Shown piece after piece: positions 19,158 through 27,531 of a stretch of 64,000 nucleotides of DNA. The notes below the pieces were generated by a model. It had not been told where the DNA came from, searched no databases, and was given only the letters and a program-made list of their open reading frames with translations. This stretch comes from Acetobacterium wieringae (GTDB taxonomy: Bacteria > Bacillota > Clostridia > Eubacteriales > Eubacteriaceae). The translations under genes were made by a program, and so were the position numbers. Position 1 is the stretch's first letter, and every line of letters starts with the position of its first letter. The DNA lies in contig NZ_JAIPPU010000016.1 of NCBI RefSeq assembly GCF_026646375.1, positions 52,911-116,910 of the forward strand. Reading direction: 5' to 3'.

Positions 19158-20090
19158 ATGAAAGAGAAAGAGTTATTACGACTGATCCAAATTTCAAAGT
19201 TATACTATGAAGAGAATAAAACTCAGGCAGAAATCGCCCGGATCATGAATGTTTCCCGACCATCAGTGAGTAATTTATTAACCAAGGCCAGAAAAGAAGG
19301 TATTGTTAAGATTGATATTTTGTCCTATGAACATTCTAACATGGGCTTGAGTCAGGCGATGTGTCAGCAATTCAATTTGAAAAGTTGTCATGTGATGGAA
19401 TCGGGTGAAGATTTTCACCAAGCGGCGTCAAAGGTTGTACTGAAGTATCTTGACAATGCCAGGGTATTGGGTTTGGGATGGGGTTATAACATCAATAAAG
19501 TAATAGAGGCTTTGCAGCAGACAAATATTGGAGAGACCGCTCAAGGCATTGTCTGTCCGCTGATTGGAACAGCAACGGTTCCGCATCGGGGTTATCACCC
19601 TAATGAATTGGCTACTGACTTGTCCCGAAAGACCGGGTTTCAGGTGGAATACCTGATTAGCCCGGCCTTTCCCACTACTGAACAAGATCAGGAATTGTTT
19701 ATGAATACCACGAATTATCATACTATTCTTGAGCGGTGGCGAAAAACCGATACCGCTATTATTACCTTGGGCAGTTTTCCCCTGGTACCGGATCATGGAA
19801 CAGCGCTGCGGTTTGGCAAGAAACTGACGCAAGAGAAAGCGGTCGGGAGTCTGCTGTCATACTTCTTTAATTTGCAGGGCGAACGGATTGAAGGTGATGA
19901 TGATTACGCCATCCAGATTCCCTTACGGCTTTTGGCTCGGGTCAAACATGTTATTGGCATTGTTCCGCCAGAGTCCAACACTAGTGCGGTTATTAGCTGT
20001 TTGCGAACCGGCTATATCAGACATCTGGTGATTGCTGAGCAAACTGCCAAGGACGTGATCGATAAAAATCAAAGCAATAGATATGGTTGA
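19158..20090 (+). CDS. SorC/DeoR-type sugar-binding transcriptional regulator (copy 1)
   Basis: This 310-residue regulator has an N-terminal helix-turn-helix (about 15-55: LYYEENKTQAEIARIMNVSRPSVSNLLTKARKEGIV) and a large C-terminal effector domain of the SorC family (VLGLGWGYNINKVI, CPLIGTAT, AIITLGSFP), which senses phosphorylated sugars. Ribosome site GTGGAG, start ATG 19158. It is divergent from the dhaL operon and its promoter lies among the paired half-sites, so it most likely controls that operon and itself. A close paralog of identical length is at 26514-27446. Confidence 0.88.
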   Translation: MKEKELLRLIQISKLYYEENKTQAEIARIMNVSRPSVSNLLTKARKEGIVKIDILSYEHSNMGLSQAMCQQFNLKSCHVMESGEDFHQAASKVVLKYLDNARVLGLGWGYNINKVIEALQQTNIGETAQGIVCPLIGTATVPHRGYHPNELATDLSRKTGFQVEYLISPAFPTTEQDQELFMNTTNYHTILERWRKTDTAIITLGSFPLVPDHGTALRFGKKLTQEKAVGSLLSYFFNLQGERIEGDDDYAIQIPLRLLARVKHVIGIVPPESNTSAVISCLRTGYIRHLVIAEQTAKDVIDKNQSNRYG

Positions 20091-20184
20091 TTTCGTTATG
20101 TTAGTCTTGCAATAATGAGGATTTGTAGTTACAATCTAGAATAGAGATCAATTTTCGGATTTGATTTCAGATAAATTTTGAGAG

Positions 20185-20240
20185 ATGTGTTCTCAATGAT
20201 CAAAATAAACATTAGTTTAGAACTATAAAAAAGAACACAT
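20185..20240 (+). promoter_or_regulatory. Candidate operator of the DeoR regulator
   Basis: ATGTGTTCT (20185-20193) and its exact reverse complement AGAACACAT (20232-20240) flank the expected promoter region; a TATAAA lies at 20224-20229. The right arm abuts the AGGAG ribosome site. This suggests looping or roadblock autorepression. Confidence 0.5.
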
Positions 20241-20256
20241 ATGAGGAGAAACTGAG

Positions 20257-21024
20257 ATGTTGCATATAGATCGTAGAAAAGAAATTTTAAATACAATTAT
20301 GAGCAAAGGTTCGGTTAAAGTTGCCAGTCTTTCGGAGAAATATGGTGTGGGCGAGGCGACAATACGTAGGGATTTAAAATATCTGGCCGAGGAATATGGG
20401 ATTACATTATCTTATGGCGGGGCGTTTAGAAAAGAAAAAATAAACTATCAGACGACGTCGGAAATGGATATTTACAAAAAAAGGACCCAGAATATCGAAG
20501 AGAAGCGGTTAATTGCTCAAAAAGCGGCAAAGTCTATAGATAATGGTGATACCATTGCGCTTAATGCCGGAAGCACAGTCGAGCTGATTCTTGACTATAT
20601 TGAAGATATTCAGGATGTCAATTTGATAACGCTTTCATTGAATGTGGCATTAAAAGCGTCGGCTATTTCTGGAATAACAGTCTATATGCCGGGAGGAAAA
20701 CTACGTAGTTTTTCTGGTGCCTTTTATGGGAAAGAGGCGAATGAGTTCCTGAAAACATTTAATATTGACAAAGCCTTTATGGGCGTTATGGCAGTATCGA
20801 TTGACAAGGGGATTACCCATGGGGCGTTTGAAGAGGTAGAAATCAATCAAACTATTTATGAAATTAGTAGTAAATGTTATCTCTTAGCAGACTATTCGAA
20901 GTTTGATAAGGTTGCGCTGACAAAAATGGTTGATTTAAATGTTTTTGACGGCTTTATTCTTGATGATAAAACTCCGGAAATTTATCGGGAATACTGCAGG
21001 AGTAATAATATCGAAATAATTTGA
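20257..21024 (+). CDS. DeoR/GlpR-family transcriptional regulator
   Basis: This 255-residue protein has the DeoR N-terminal helix-turn-helix (RRKEILNTIMSKGSVKVASLSEKYGVGEATIRRDLKYL) and a C-terminal DeoRC sensor domain with the ribose-5-phosphate-isomerase-like core (ALNAGSTVELILDYI, MPGGKLRSFSGAFYG, DKAFMGVMAVS, LADYSKFDK). Such proteins respond to sugar phosphates. The gene is complete and has its own terminator, but the neighbour it would normally control is absent: directly downstream are the IS256 element and a broken methyltransferase/glycerol kinase gene. The target is unknown; glycerol or polyol genes are a reasonable guess. Confidence 0.85.
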   Translation: MLHIDRRKEILNTIMSKGSVKVASLSEKYGVGEATIRRDLKYLAEEYGITLSYGGAFRKEKINYQTTSEMDIYKKRTQNIEEKRLIAQKAAKSIDNGDTIALNAGSTVELILDYIEDIQDVNLITLSLNVALKASAISGITVYMPGGKLRSFSGAFYGKEANEFLKTFNIDKAFMGVMAVSIDKGITHGAFEEVEINQTIYEISSKCYLLADYSKFDKVALTKMVDLNVFDGFILDDKTPEIYREYCRSNNIEII

Positions 21025-21076
21025 AAATAATCTGAAGATAATAGCATAAATTATGATATTGAATAAATATATTGGG

Positions 21077-21105
21077 ACGCATCGGTAATGAAGATGCGTT
21101 TTTTT
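21077..21105 (+). terminator. Terminator of the DeoR gene
   Basis: ACGCATC (21077-21083), loop, GATGCGT (21093-21099) followed by TTTTTTT. Confidence 0.85.
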
Positions 21106-21139
21106 GTTTACCGAAATGATTACAGAGAAACGATGGTCA

Positions 21140-22438
21140 GGTAGTGTCAATAATTTTTCGCAAAAATAGAAACAGCCATTTGGGAAATAAAAATCACCCA
21201 ACAATTGAATCATTTTCCTGAAGAACCATTTCTTTCAGATGATCCATGTTCATGTAGCTTTTGACACCCCATTCAGTGCCGGCAACATGGCGTAGTCTGG
21301 CACAAACAAGCATTAACGCACTTTGGCCATCCGGAAAAGCGCCAATGGCTTTAGTTCGCCGTTTTATTTCCCAATTCAGCCGTTCAATGGTATTGTTTGT
21401 TCGAATTCGTGTCCAGTGCTGAGATGGAAAACCCATATAAGTGAGGGTTGCATCAATACCATCTTCGAGTTTTTTGGCCGCTGCAGACAACTTCATTTCC
21501 CGGAGTTTTTGGGCCACTTGCTTTGCTTTTTCCTGAGCGGAAACCCGGCATTCCTGGGCGTGAATGGCTTTAAGCATCATCGATACGGTCTTCATTTTAT
21601 TGCGCGGTGTGACTGAAAAGATATTTCGGTAGAAATGGACGGTACAACGCTGATACCGGGCGTCTGGAAAAACTTCGGGAATGGCATTAAGCATTCCAAG
21701 ATTTTTGTCACCAATGATCAGTTGAACCCCTTTGAGACCCCGGCTTTTCAGCCAGACAAAGAACTCATGCCAGCTGTCATGATCTTCCTTCATGCCTTCA
21801 GCGGCGCCAACGATCTCGCGACAACCATCTTCGTTAACACCGATGGCAATCAGTACAGCAACGTTCTGAATTTCACCACCCCAGCTGCGTTTCAGATAAA
21901 TCCCATCGACATAAACATAGGGATAGTTCCCGGGGATACCTTTGTTCCCCACAGGGCTTCGGTAATATCTTCCACACGACGGACTGAAACACCAGCGAGA
22001 TACATTTCAATCAGCGCTTCCTCCACTGAGCATTCCCGGCGTCGGTAGCGCTCAATGATTGCCGTTTCAAAGGGAATTCCCTTGAGTTTTGGCACTTTCA
22101 AGGTCACTTCGCCTGCTGTTGTATGAAAATTCCGGTTATAATGACCGGAACGATGGCCTTTTCGTCCTTCACTTCTTTCATACTTATCGGCATTGATCAG
22201 GACATCTGCTTCCTGATCCAGCATGGCATTGAGCGTTTCTTCGACGCTGTTTCTCACCAGATCACGCAATTCATTATGGATAATTTCCTGGTTCAGTTGT
22301 ATAATATTCTCAGACATGGTTTTAGCCTCCTGGTTTATATTTGGTTGTGGTGACTTTATTCTACCAAATGGCTATAGACCATGTCTATTTTTCATTATTT
22401 ACTTTTGCGAAATATATTATACGTTATCGATGGTCAAA
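21140..22438 (-). mobile_element. IS256-family insertion sequence with target duplication
   Basis: The element is 1299 bases long. The ends are imperfect inverted repeats: left GGTAGTGTCAATAATTTTTC and right (complement) GATAACGTATAATATATTTC, both continuing CGCAAAA, with the conserved block at equal distance from each tip. The eight-base direct repeat GATGGTCA lies immediately outside at 21132-21139 and 22439-22446, which is the target duplication size typical of IS256 elements. The intact duplication shows that the insertion has not been rearranged since it arrived. Confidence 0.9.
21194..22317 (-). pseudogene. IS256-family transposase, internally deleted and frameshifted
   Basis: The N-terminal part (22317 leftward) reads MSENIIQLNQEIIHNELRDL to ALWGTKVSPGT. 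The C-terminal part resumes in another frame with NYPYVYVDGIYLKRSWGGE, through IIGDKNLGMLNAIPEVFPDARYQRCTVHFYRN to RTNNTIERLNWEIKRRTK. Between them about 20 residues (the segment that normally joins SPGTIS to RPLQG) are missing, so a deletion of some 60-70 bases has also shifted the frame. The DDE core residues are mostly in the second fragment, but no single complete protein can be made. The start has a GGAGG site, so the truncated N-terminus may still be translated. Confidence 0.88.
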
Positions 22439-22582
22439 TAATAAATAGTGATAATTTCGTAAATAAAAACAATAAATCGGCTGTAAAAAGATAATAAAAT
22501 ATAAAAAATTAAAAAGTGTGCATTATGTTATCATAAAATTATAATAAGTTAATATAAAGTGAATATAAAATTATCATTTATA

Positions 22583-22611
22583 TTGACGAGAAGAAACAAT
22601 CGCGTTATATT
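22583..22611 (+). promoter_or_regulatory. Promoter upstream of the chimeric pseudogene
   Basis: TTGACG (22583-22588), 17 bases, TATATT (22606-22611). The stretch 22447-22582 before it is very A+T-rich with repeated ATAAAATTAT-like runs and no gene. Confidence 0.6.
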
Positions 22612-22718
22612 GTGGTGAAAATATACAGTAAACAAGAAAAAAATTACGAAATATGCTCGAGGCCACGAGAATATCTACGAAAACTGCGATCTATTTATGT
22701 GTAGAAAGAGAGGGAATC

Positions 22719-23017
22719 ATGAATTCACGAGAAAGAGTGATGGCAGCAGCCAATCACCAGGAACCGGATCGGGCACCAGTTGATATGGTGCTGACGATTG
22801 ATGTGTATCGAGATATGAAAAAAGTGTTGGATATGGCATATCTGCTGGATAACTCCAGGATAGGGCGATGGACTGAAGTACAGATGCCGATTGAGATGGT
22901 CAAAAAACTGGGGATTGATATGTACTACATTTCGCTTCGGTCCGGGGTTTCGGTTCATACCAAGAGTTTTGAAGACGGCAGTTTTACAGATGAATGGGGC
23001 TGTTACTGGAAAAAAAC
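22719..23017 (+). pseudogene. MtaA/UroD-type methyltransferase, N-terminal fragment
   Basis: ATG 22719 with a GAGAGGG site opens MNSRERVMAAANHQEPDRAPVD, the standard start of uroporphyrinogen-decarboxylase-family proteins, which in acetogens act as corrinoid:tetrahydrofolate or corrinoid:CoM methyltransferases. The match continues through IEMVKKLGIDMYYISLRSG and FTDEWGCYWKKT, about 100 of the usual 340-380 residues. It then joins, still in frame, to glycerol kinase sequence. All residues of the zinc site and most of the barrel are missing, so it cannot be active. It retains a promoter and ribosome site. Confidence 0.75.
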
Positions 23018-23298
23018 CGCTATTGACGGCGGGGCTTCCAAAATAACCTATTAGCGCAAATGATGGTGGATATGATGGATGTTCAGGTAGACCGTCCATT
23101 CTTTGTAGAGGCAACCAGTTAGGTGCGGCAGAAATGGCTGGACTTTACGTTGGGTTATGGAATGAAGTGGATTTTGATGCCGCCCTGACGATTGAAGCAA
23201 GCTTTACCCCGGAAATCGTTGCTGAGAAACGCAACAAAGTATACGATGGATGGCAGGAAGCTATTAAGCGTTCAATGAACTGGAACTACTTGGGTTAA
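23018..23298 (+). pseudogene. Glycerol kinase (FGGY), C-terminal fragment with frameshifts
   Basis: From about 23018 the sequence encodes the end of a GlpK-type kinase: AIDGGASK, then after one lost base NNLLAQMMVDMMDVQVDRPFF, VEATS, then after a second lost base LGAAEMAGLYVGLWNEV and the tail KVYDGWQEAIKRSMNW. This follows GlpK order (VDGGAS, VERP, ETTALGAA, LAGLAVGYW, GWKKAV). Single-base losses lie in the A-run near 23042 and near the TTAGG at about 23119. Only the last ~95 residues of about 500 remain. Glycerol kinase sits well beside the dihydroxyacetone kinase genes, so this may be the relic of a polyol cluster. Confidence 0.75.
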
Positions 23299-23404
23299 TC
23301 ATACTGATAAATAACTGCACCATGACAGGATGTTTATGATTGGTCTTACTACTAATTGGATCGAAACGATTCAAGGTGTGTAAAAAAGAGTTATATGAAA
23401 TCAT

Positions 23405-23437
23405 AGCCCCTGCAAATACAGATAATTTGCAGGGGCT
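23405..23437 (+). terminator. Terminator after the chimeric pseudogene
   Basis: AGCCCCTGCAAAT (23405-23417), 7-base loop, ATTTGCAGGGGCT (23425-23437), then AATTTTG: a perfect 13-bp stem. It lies about 110 bases after the glycerol kinase remnant and is probably its original terminator. Confidence 0.85.
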
Positions 23438-23554
23438 AATTTTGATTAAGTCACCGATTTGCTGAAAGTGGAGATACTACTGCAACTATATTTACGAACA
23501 AGTTTGGCACAATCGCAGTGATATGTTGGCCAGATATAGTAGTGAAAAAACCGA

Positions 23555-24553
23555 TTATCGCACGAGATATGGCGTTCGTGCCGGCGCATTCCAATATTCG
23601 AGATACTGGTCATTCATGCGGGCAAAAAATAATTGAAAGCCTGCTTGTTCCTGAACAGTCAGCACTTCTTCAACCCAATTAGCCACGATCCGGATACCCT
23701 TTGCACTCAAATACTTGTGTACACATCTGAAAATAATCAACATTTCCATAACGGTGGTGGCACCCGTGCCATTAACAATGACCATGATTTCTTCACCAGC
23801 TCGAAGTCTTAAATCATCAATCAGCAAATCTGTCATCAGGATGGCCGTTTCATCGGCTGTTTTCATTTTGTGACGACCACCGCCACCTTCGCCATGTTGG
23901 CCCATCCCAATTTCCATTTCATCGGTGCCGAGTATTGCAAAAGCAGAGCCGTTTTGCGGATGGGTCGCAGTTTTATTGGCCACTGCAATGGTTGCCATAT
24001 TATCGGCAAAATCCTGCGCGATAGCAGTGATCTCATGGAGCGCTTTTCCCTGAGCAGCGGCAGCACCGACAATTTTATAAAGAGGCACACAGCCCACCAG
24101 ACCACGGCGTCTGTCGGCATCACAGCGGGGAGCATAGGCTACGTCTTCACGGGTGACAACCATCGATACCTTCAAACCAGCTCTATAAGCTTCTTCCATG
24201 GTACGGGTTCCGACCAGCATGTCGGCAGCATGATTTAATACAACTAAAAGAATTCCTTTACCCTTGTCGGCAAGCTGAAGGGCCTCGAGGACAGCCTTAT
24301 ACCCCGGCGCTGCGAAAACATCACCAACAACAGCAACATCAATCATCCCATCACCAACAAAACCTTCCAAAGCCGGCTCATTACCCGATCCTCCCAAGGC
24401 TACAATGGTAACACGATTGGCTATTTTAAGGGCCTTGCTGACTACAAGATTGTTGGGCTTGACCTCAAGCAGAAAGGGATTGGCAAGAGCCAGACCTTCC
24501 AGTAATTCTGAGGTGATATTCTCCGGTTTATTGATAAATTTTTTCAGATTCAT
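23555..24553 (-). CDS. DhaK-family protein, copy 2, substrate-site His replaced by Asn
   Basis: This 332-residue protein is clearly paralogous to the dhaK at 16936-17934 over its full length. The catalytic motif reads GGSGNEPALEGFVG, with Asn58 in place of the His of GGxGHEP; in E. coli DhaK the matching His56 is needed for catalysis. The Asp of NHAADML and the hemiaminal His of GMGQHGEGGGG are kept, so it may still bind a keto-sugar without phosphorylating it well. No dhaL or aldolase gene is next to it. Regulatory DhaK paralogs are known (DhaQ of Lactococcus), which makes a sensor role possible. AAGGAA ribosome site. Confidence 0.85.
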   Translation of the reverse strand: MNLKKFINKPENITSELLEGLALANPFLLEVKPNNLVVSKALKIANRVTIVALGGSGNEPALEGFVGDGMIDVAVVGDVFAAPGYKAVLEALQLADKGKGILLVVLNHAADMLVGTRTMEEAYRAGLKVSMVVTREDVAYAPRCDADRRRGLVGCVPLYKIVGAAAAQGKALHEITAIAQDFADNMATIAVANKTATHPQNGSAFAILGTDEMEIGMGQHGEGGGGRHKMKTADETAILMTDLLIDDLRLRAGEEIMVIVNGTGATTVMEMLIIFRCVHKYLSAKGIRIVANWVEEVLTVQEQAGFQLFFARMNDQYLEYWNAPARTPYLVR

Positions 24554-24665
24554 GACAGGGTTCCTTTTTTAGCGTTTGGATTGAGTTTTCTTGAGATTGA
24601 TAGTGTTATAATATACTGGGATATGCTAAAATCTAAACAATTTTTGATTGATAAAATATTAGCAA

Positions 24666-24687
24666 ATATTGTTGATTAAAACAATAT
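24666..24687. promoter_or_regulatory. Palindrome upstream of dhaK copy 2
   Basis: ATATTGTT (24666-24673), six bases, AACAATAT (24680-24687), a perfect inverted repeat between the dhaK copy 2 and LytTR genes. It resembles the TATTGTT/AACAATA palindrome over the sorC copy 1 promoter, so the same regulator may bind both. Confidence 0.5.
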
Positions 24688-24753
24688 CGATGTCATGAAA
24701 ACTAAATTTGATGTCACCAAAATCAAAACTATGGTTTAAATGAACGTAAAAGA

Positions 24754-24782
24754 TTGTAACCCGGACAGTTATAAGATATAAT
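24754..24782 (+). promoter_or_regulatory. Promoter of the LytTR regulator/kinase operon
   Basis: TTGTAA (24754-24759), 17 bases, TATAAT (24777-24782), followed by a TTAATTAATTAAT run and the GGTGA ribosome site. Confidence 0.65.
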
Positions 24783-24828
24783 ATATTAATTAATTAATAT
24801 AAGACTATGGATAGAAAAAGGTGAAAAA

Positions 24829-25542
24829 ATGCTGAAAATTGCGGTTTGTGAAGATGAGGAACAACATAAAAAAATTCTGGTAGACTTAATTGGACGGTAT
24901 CCATTTGAAACAGAGTATTGTTTGACCACATTTGAGCATGGCTTTGAACTCGTTGAAGCAAATCGTGCGGGCATAAAATTTGACATTATTTTTCTTGATA
25001 TGCGGCTGGATAACGAGGATGGTATAGATGTTGCTAATGAAATCAGAAAAACCAATGCGACGGTGCGGATCATTATAACGACCTCATTAATTGAATATGC
25101 CATCCAAGGCTATTCGGTTAATGCCAGTGATTTTTTATTAAAGCCGTTGCCGGAAGAAAAGGTGTTTCAGATTTTGAAGAAACTCGAGCATGACATCAGG
25201 CAGTCAAAGAATAATTTTCATGAAATCGAAATAAATAACGAACGCGTATTTATAAAATGTGATGAGATTCTATATTTTGAGAGTCTCGGACGAAAGATCA
25301 AAGTAACAACCTTTGATTCTGAGTATGAATATTATTATACGATTTCAGCACTGGAAAAAGAATTGGATTCGTTGCGATTTGTCTTGTGCCATCGATCTTA
25401 TATTATACATCTGAAGAATGTCAAGAGCATCAAAACTAAAACTGCCATTTTGAAAAATGGCATAATGATTCCGATTAGTTCCAAACGAAATCAGAAAGTA
25501 TATGATGCTTTTACCAGGTATATGGCAGGATTGATGGAATGA
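24829..25542 (+). CDS. LytTR-family response regulator (AgrA-like)
   Basis: This 237-residue protein has an N-terminal receiver domain (1-125) with acidic CEDEEQHKK, phospho-acceptor Asp in IIFLDMRLDNEDG and the Lys of LLKPLPEEKV, then a C-terminal LytTR DNA-binding domain (about 135-235: IYFESLGRKIKVTT, FVLCHRSYIIHLKNVKSI, MIPISSKR). Such proteins bind direct repeats near -35 sites and are often part of peptide-quorum circuits. It overlaps the following kinase gene by four bases (ATGA). No agrB/agrD-like gene is adjacent. Confidence 0.88.
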   Translation: MLKIAVCEDEEQHKKILVDLIGRYPFETEYCLTTFEHGFELVEANRAGIKFDIIFLDMRLDNEDGIDVANEIRKTNATVRIIITTSLIEYAIQGYSVNASDFLLKPLPEEKVFQILKKLEHDIRQSKNNFHEIEINNERVFIKCDEILYFESLGRKIKVTTFDSEYEYYYTISALEKELDSLRFVLCHRSYIIHLKNVKSIKTKTAILKNGIMIPISSKRNQKVYDAFTRYMAGLME

Positions 25543-26399
25543 AAGCTTCATTAATCATTCGGAATATGATGCTCTTTAGTATTCCGTTAATCAGTTTCAT
25601 TATCGGTTTGAATCTTTATTTTATTGATGTTCATGCTGATAACAGGCATCTGTTGGGAATTGTTTCTCTGGGGGCTTTGATTTACATTAACGTCGTTGTT
25701 TTTGTGATCTTAAATGTTCTTGGGCACGAATCGGAAAAAATCAATCAATATAAAAATGCCAATGCTCAATTGGAACTACAACAGAAGCATTACAAAGAAA
25801 TGCTCGAAAAGAACCACGAAGTACGCGGATTGTGGCACGATATGAATAACCATCTGATCACGATGGAGTATTTGATCAAAAATCATGCCAGTGATGAAAT
25901 TGAAGATTATTTGCGGCAATTTTACGAACGACTCCAAAATTCTGCTGATCTTAATCGATCAGGAAATCATGTGGTGGATGCGTTACTGAATTATAAGATT
26001 AAGGTTGCTACTGATCATCAAATTAATTTTCTGCACTACATCGCCATTCCGGAAAAACTGAAAATTAACAGCATTGATTTGTCCATCATTCTGGGAAATC
26101 TCCTTGACAATGCCATTGAGGGGTGTATGCGAGATACACGACTGAATCAGGAGAAAATAATCAAGTTTAATATGTATTATAAGCGGGAGAGCTTATTGAT
26201 TGACATCGAAAACACAGTTGATGAAAAAACGATTCAAAAATCAGGAAACAATATTGTAAGTAGCAAACGGAATGATGCAGATCATTATGGATACGGGATT
26301 TCCAATGTTAAACATGTGTTGAAAAGTTACGGAGGGAACATGGTTTATCAAATTCTTGATGACCGATTTAAATGCACAATTCTAATTCCACTGGATTAG
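25539..26399 (+). CDS. GHKL-type sensor histidine kinase (AgrC-like, short sensor)
   Basis: This 286-residue protein has two N-terminal membrane segments (around 12-30 and 42-62), then a coiled region, the phospho-acceptor stretch HEVRGLWHDMNNHLITMEYLI (H-box of the HPK10/AgrC type) and a GHKL ATPase domain with LLDNAIEGC and a G-box YGYGISNVKHVLKSYGGN. Typical AgrC has six to seven membrane segments, so the sensor part is much reduced. It is translationally coupled to the LytTR regulator and forms a two-component system whose signal is unknown. Confidence 0.85.
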   Translation: MKASLIIRNMMLFSIPLISFIIGLNLYFIDVHADNRHLLGIVSLGALIYINVVVFVILNVLGHESEKINQYKNANAQLELQQKHYKEMLEKNHEVRGLWHDMNNHLITMEYLIKNHASDEIEDYLRQFYERLQNSADLNRSGNHVVDALLNYKIKVATDHQINFLHYIAIPEKLKINSIDLSIILGNLLDNAIEGCMRDTRLNQEKIIKFNMYYKRESLLIDIENTVDEKTIQKSGNNIVSSKRNDADHYGYGISNVKHVLKSYGGNMVYQILDDRFKCTILIPLD

Positions 26400-26448
26400 T
26401 GCACTCTGATCAAAACCATACAAACAGTGAAATATGGTGTTTGTAAAA

Positions 26449-26477
26449 TTGACAAAAGCGAGTGGATGCGATATATT
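26449..26477 (+). promoter_or_regulatory. Promoter of sorC copy 2
   Basis: TTGACA (26449-26454), 17 bases, TATATT (26472-26477). Just upstream, interleaved inverted repeats ACCATA...TATGGT and ACAAAC...GTTTGT (26416-26445) may be its operator. Confidence 0.75.
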
Positions 26478-26513
26478 ATACAAGCATTTAAAGCATTAGG
26501 TTGAGGTGGTTTG

Positions 26514-27446
26514 TTGAAAGAAAAAGAATTGTCCCGTTTAATCCATGTCGCTCAATTGTATTATGAGCAGAATAAAACCCAGTCGGAGATTGCCAACGAA
26601 CTGGCGATATCCCGACCTGCGGTCAGCTACCTGCTGAATAAAGCCAGAAAAGCAGGCATTGTAAAAATTGATGTCTTGTCCTACTATCGCACGATTAAAG
26701 GACTCGGCAATGAGTTGTGTGATCGTTTTAATCTGAAAAGCTGTCACGTGGTCTCGCTCCCGGAGGATCTTTATCAGACGGGTGCTGAAGTTTTACTGGA
26801 ATTCTTACCCAAAGCGAAGCTGTTGGGGCTGGGTTGGGGTTATAATACCAACAAAGTAATTTCTGTTTTACCCCAGCAAAAACAGGGAGGGGTCAGTGTT
26901 GGAATAATTTGCCCATTAATTGGCGCCATAACAGCACCGCAACAAGGATATCATCCTGACGAACTGGTCAAAGAACTTGCCGATAAAACCGGCTATCACG
27001 GGGAGTATCTTAGTTGTCCGGCAATCCCTGCTACGGTAGAGGAACAACTGGAAGCGATGGAGTCGGAAGCGTTTAAACAAGTCGAGGACTATTGGAGACG
27101 ACTTACGACGGCGTTTATAACCTTGGGAAGCTATCCTTCCGTACCGGATCATGGGTCGGCAATGCGCTTTGGAAAAAAACTGGTTGATGAAAAAGCGATG
27201 GGTTGTTTGCTTTCGTATTTTTTTAATCTCCAGGGGGAACAGATTCAGAGTGATGACGATTATGCGATCCAGATACCGCTTGATTTATTGGCCCGAGTAC
27301 GCGATGTGATTGGTTTTGTACCCCAGGAAGCCAATGTTTTTTCAGTAATCAGTGGATTGAAAACAGGATACGTTAAGCACTTGGTGATCACTGAAGCAGT
27401 GGCAAGTGACGTAATCAAACAAATGGATGAGCCCAAAAACGTTTAG
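26514..27446 (+). CDS. SorC-type sugar-binding transcriptional regulator (copy 2)
   Basis: From TTG 26514, with AGGTGG upstream, it is 310 residues, the same length as the copy at 19158. The N-terminal helix-turn-helix (LYYEQNKTQSEIANELAISRPAVSYLLNKARKAGIV) and the sugar-phosphate domain (LLGLGWGYNTNKVIS, CPLIGAITAPQQGYHPDELV, SYPSVPDHGSAMRFGKKL) are intact and closely similar to copy 1. It has a consensus promoter and terminator and stands alone, 112 bases after the kinase gene. It may control dhaK copy 2 or cross-regulate the main dha operon. Confidence 0.87.
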   Translation: MKEKELSRLIHVAQLYYEQNKTQSEIANELAISRPAVSYLLNKARKAGIVKIDVLSYYRTIKGLGNELCDRFNLKSCHVVSLPEDLYQTGAEVLLEFLPKAKLLGLGWGYNTNKVISVLPQQKQGGVSVGIICPLIGAITAPQQGYHPDELVKELADKTGYHGEYLSCPAIPATVEEQLEAMESEAFKQVEDYWRRLTTAFITLGSYPSVPDHGSAMRFGKKLVDEKAMGCLLSYFFNLQGEQIQSDDDYAIQIPLDLLARVRDVIGFVPQEANVFSVISGLKTGYVKHLVITEAVASDVIKQMDEPKNV

Positions 27447-27450
27447 TACA

Positions 27451-27487
27451 AAAAAGCCGGAGCACTTTGATATGCTCCGGCTTTTTT
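27451..27487 (+). terminator. Terminator of sorC copy 2
   Basis: AAAAAGCCGGAGCA (27451-27464), 8-base loop, TGCTCCGGCTTTTTT (27473-27487): strong and bidirectional, also placed to end the convergent DUF2207 gene. Confidence 0.92.
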
Positions 27488-27531
27488 AAAGCATGATATT
27501 ATATTGGTGGTATTTGATATCGGAAAGGGGC

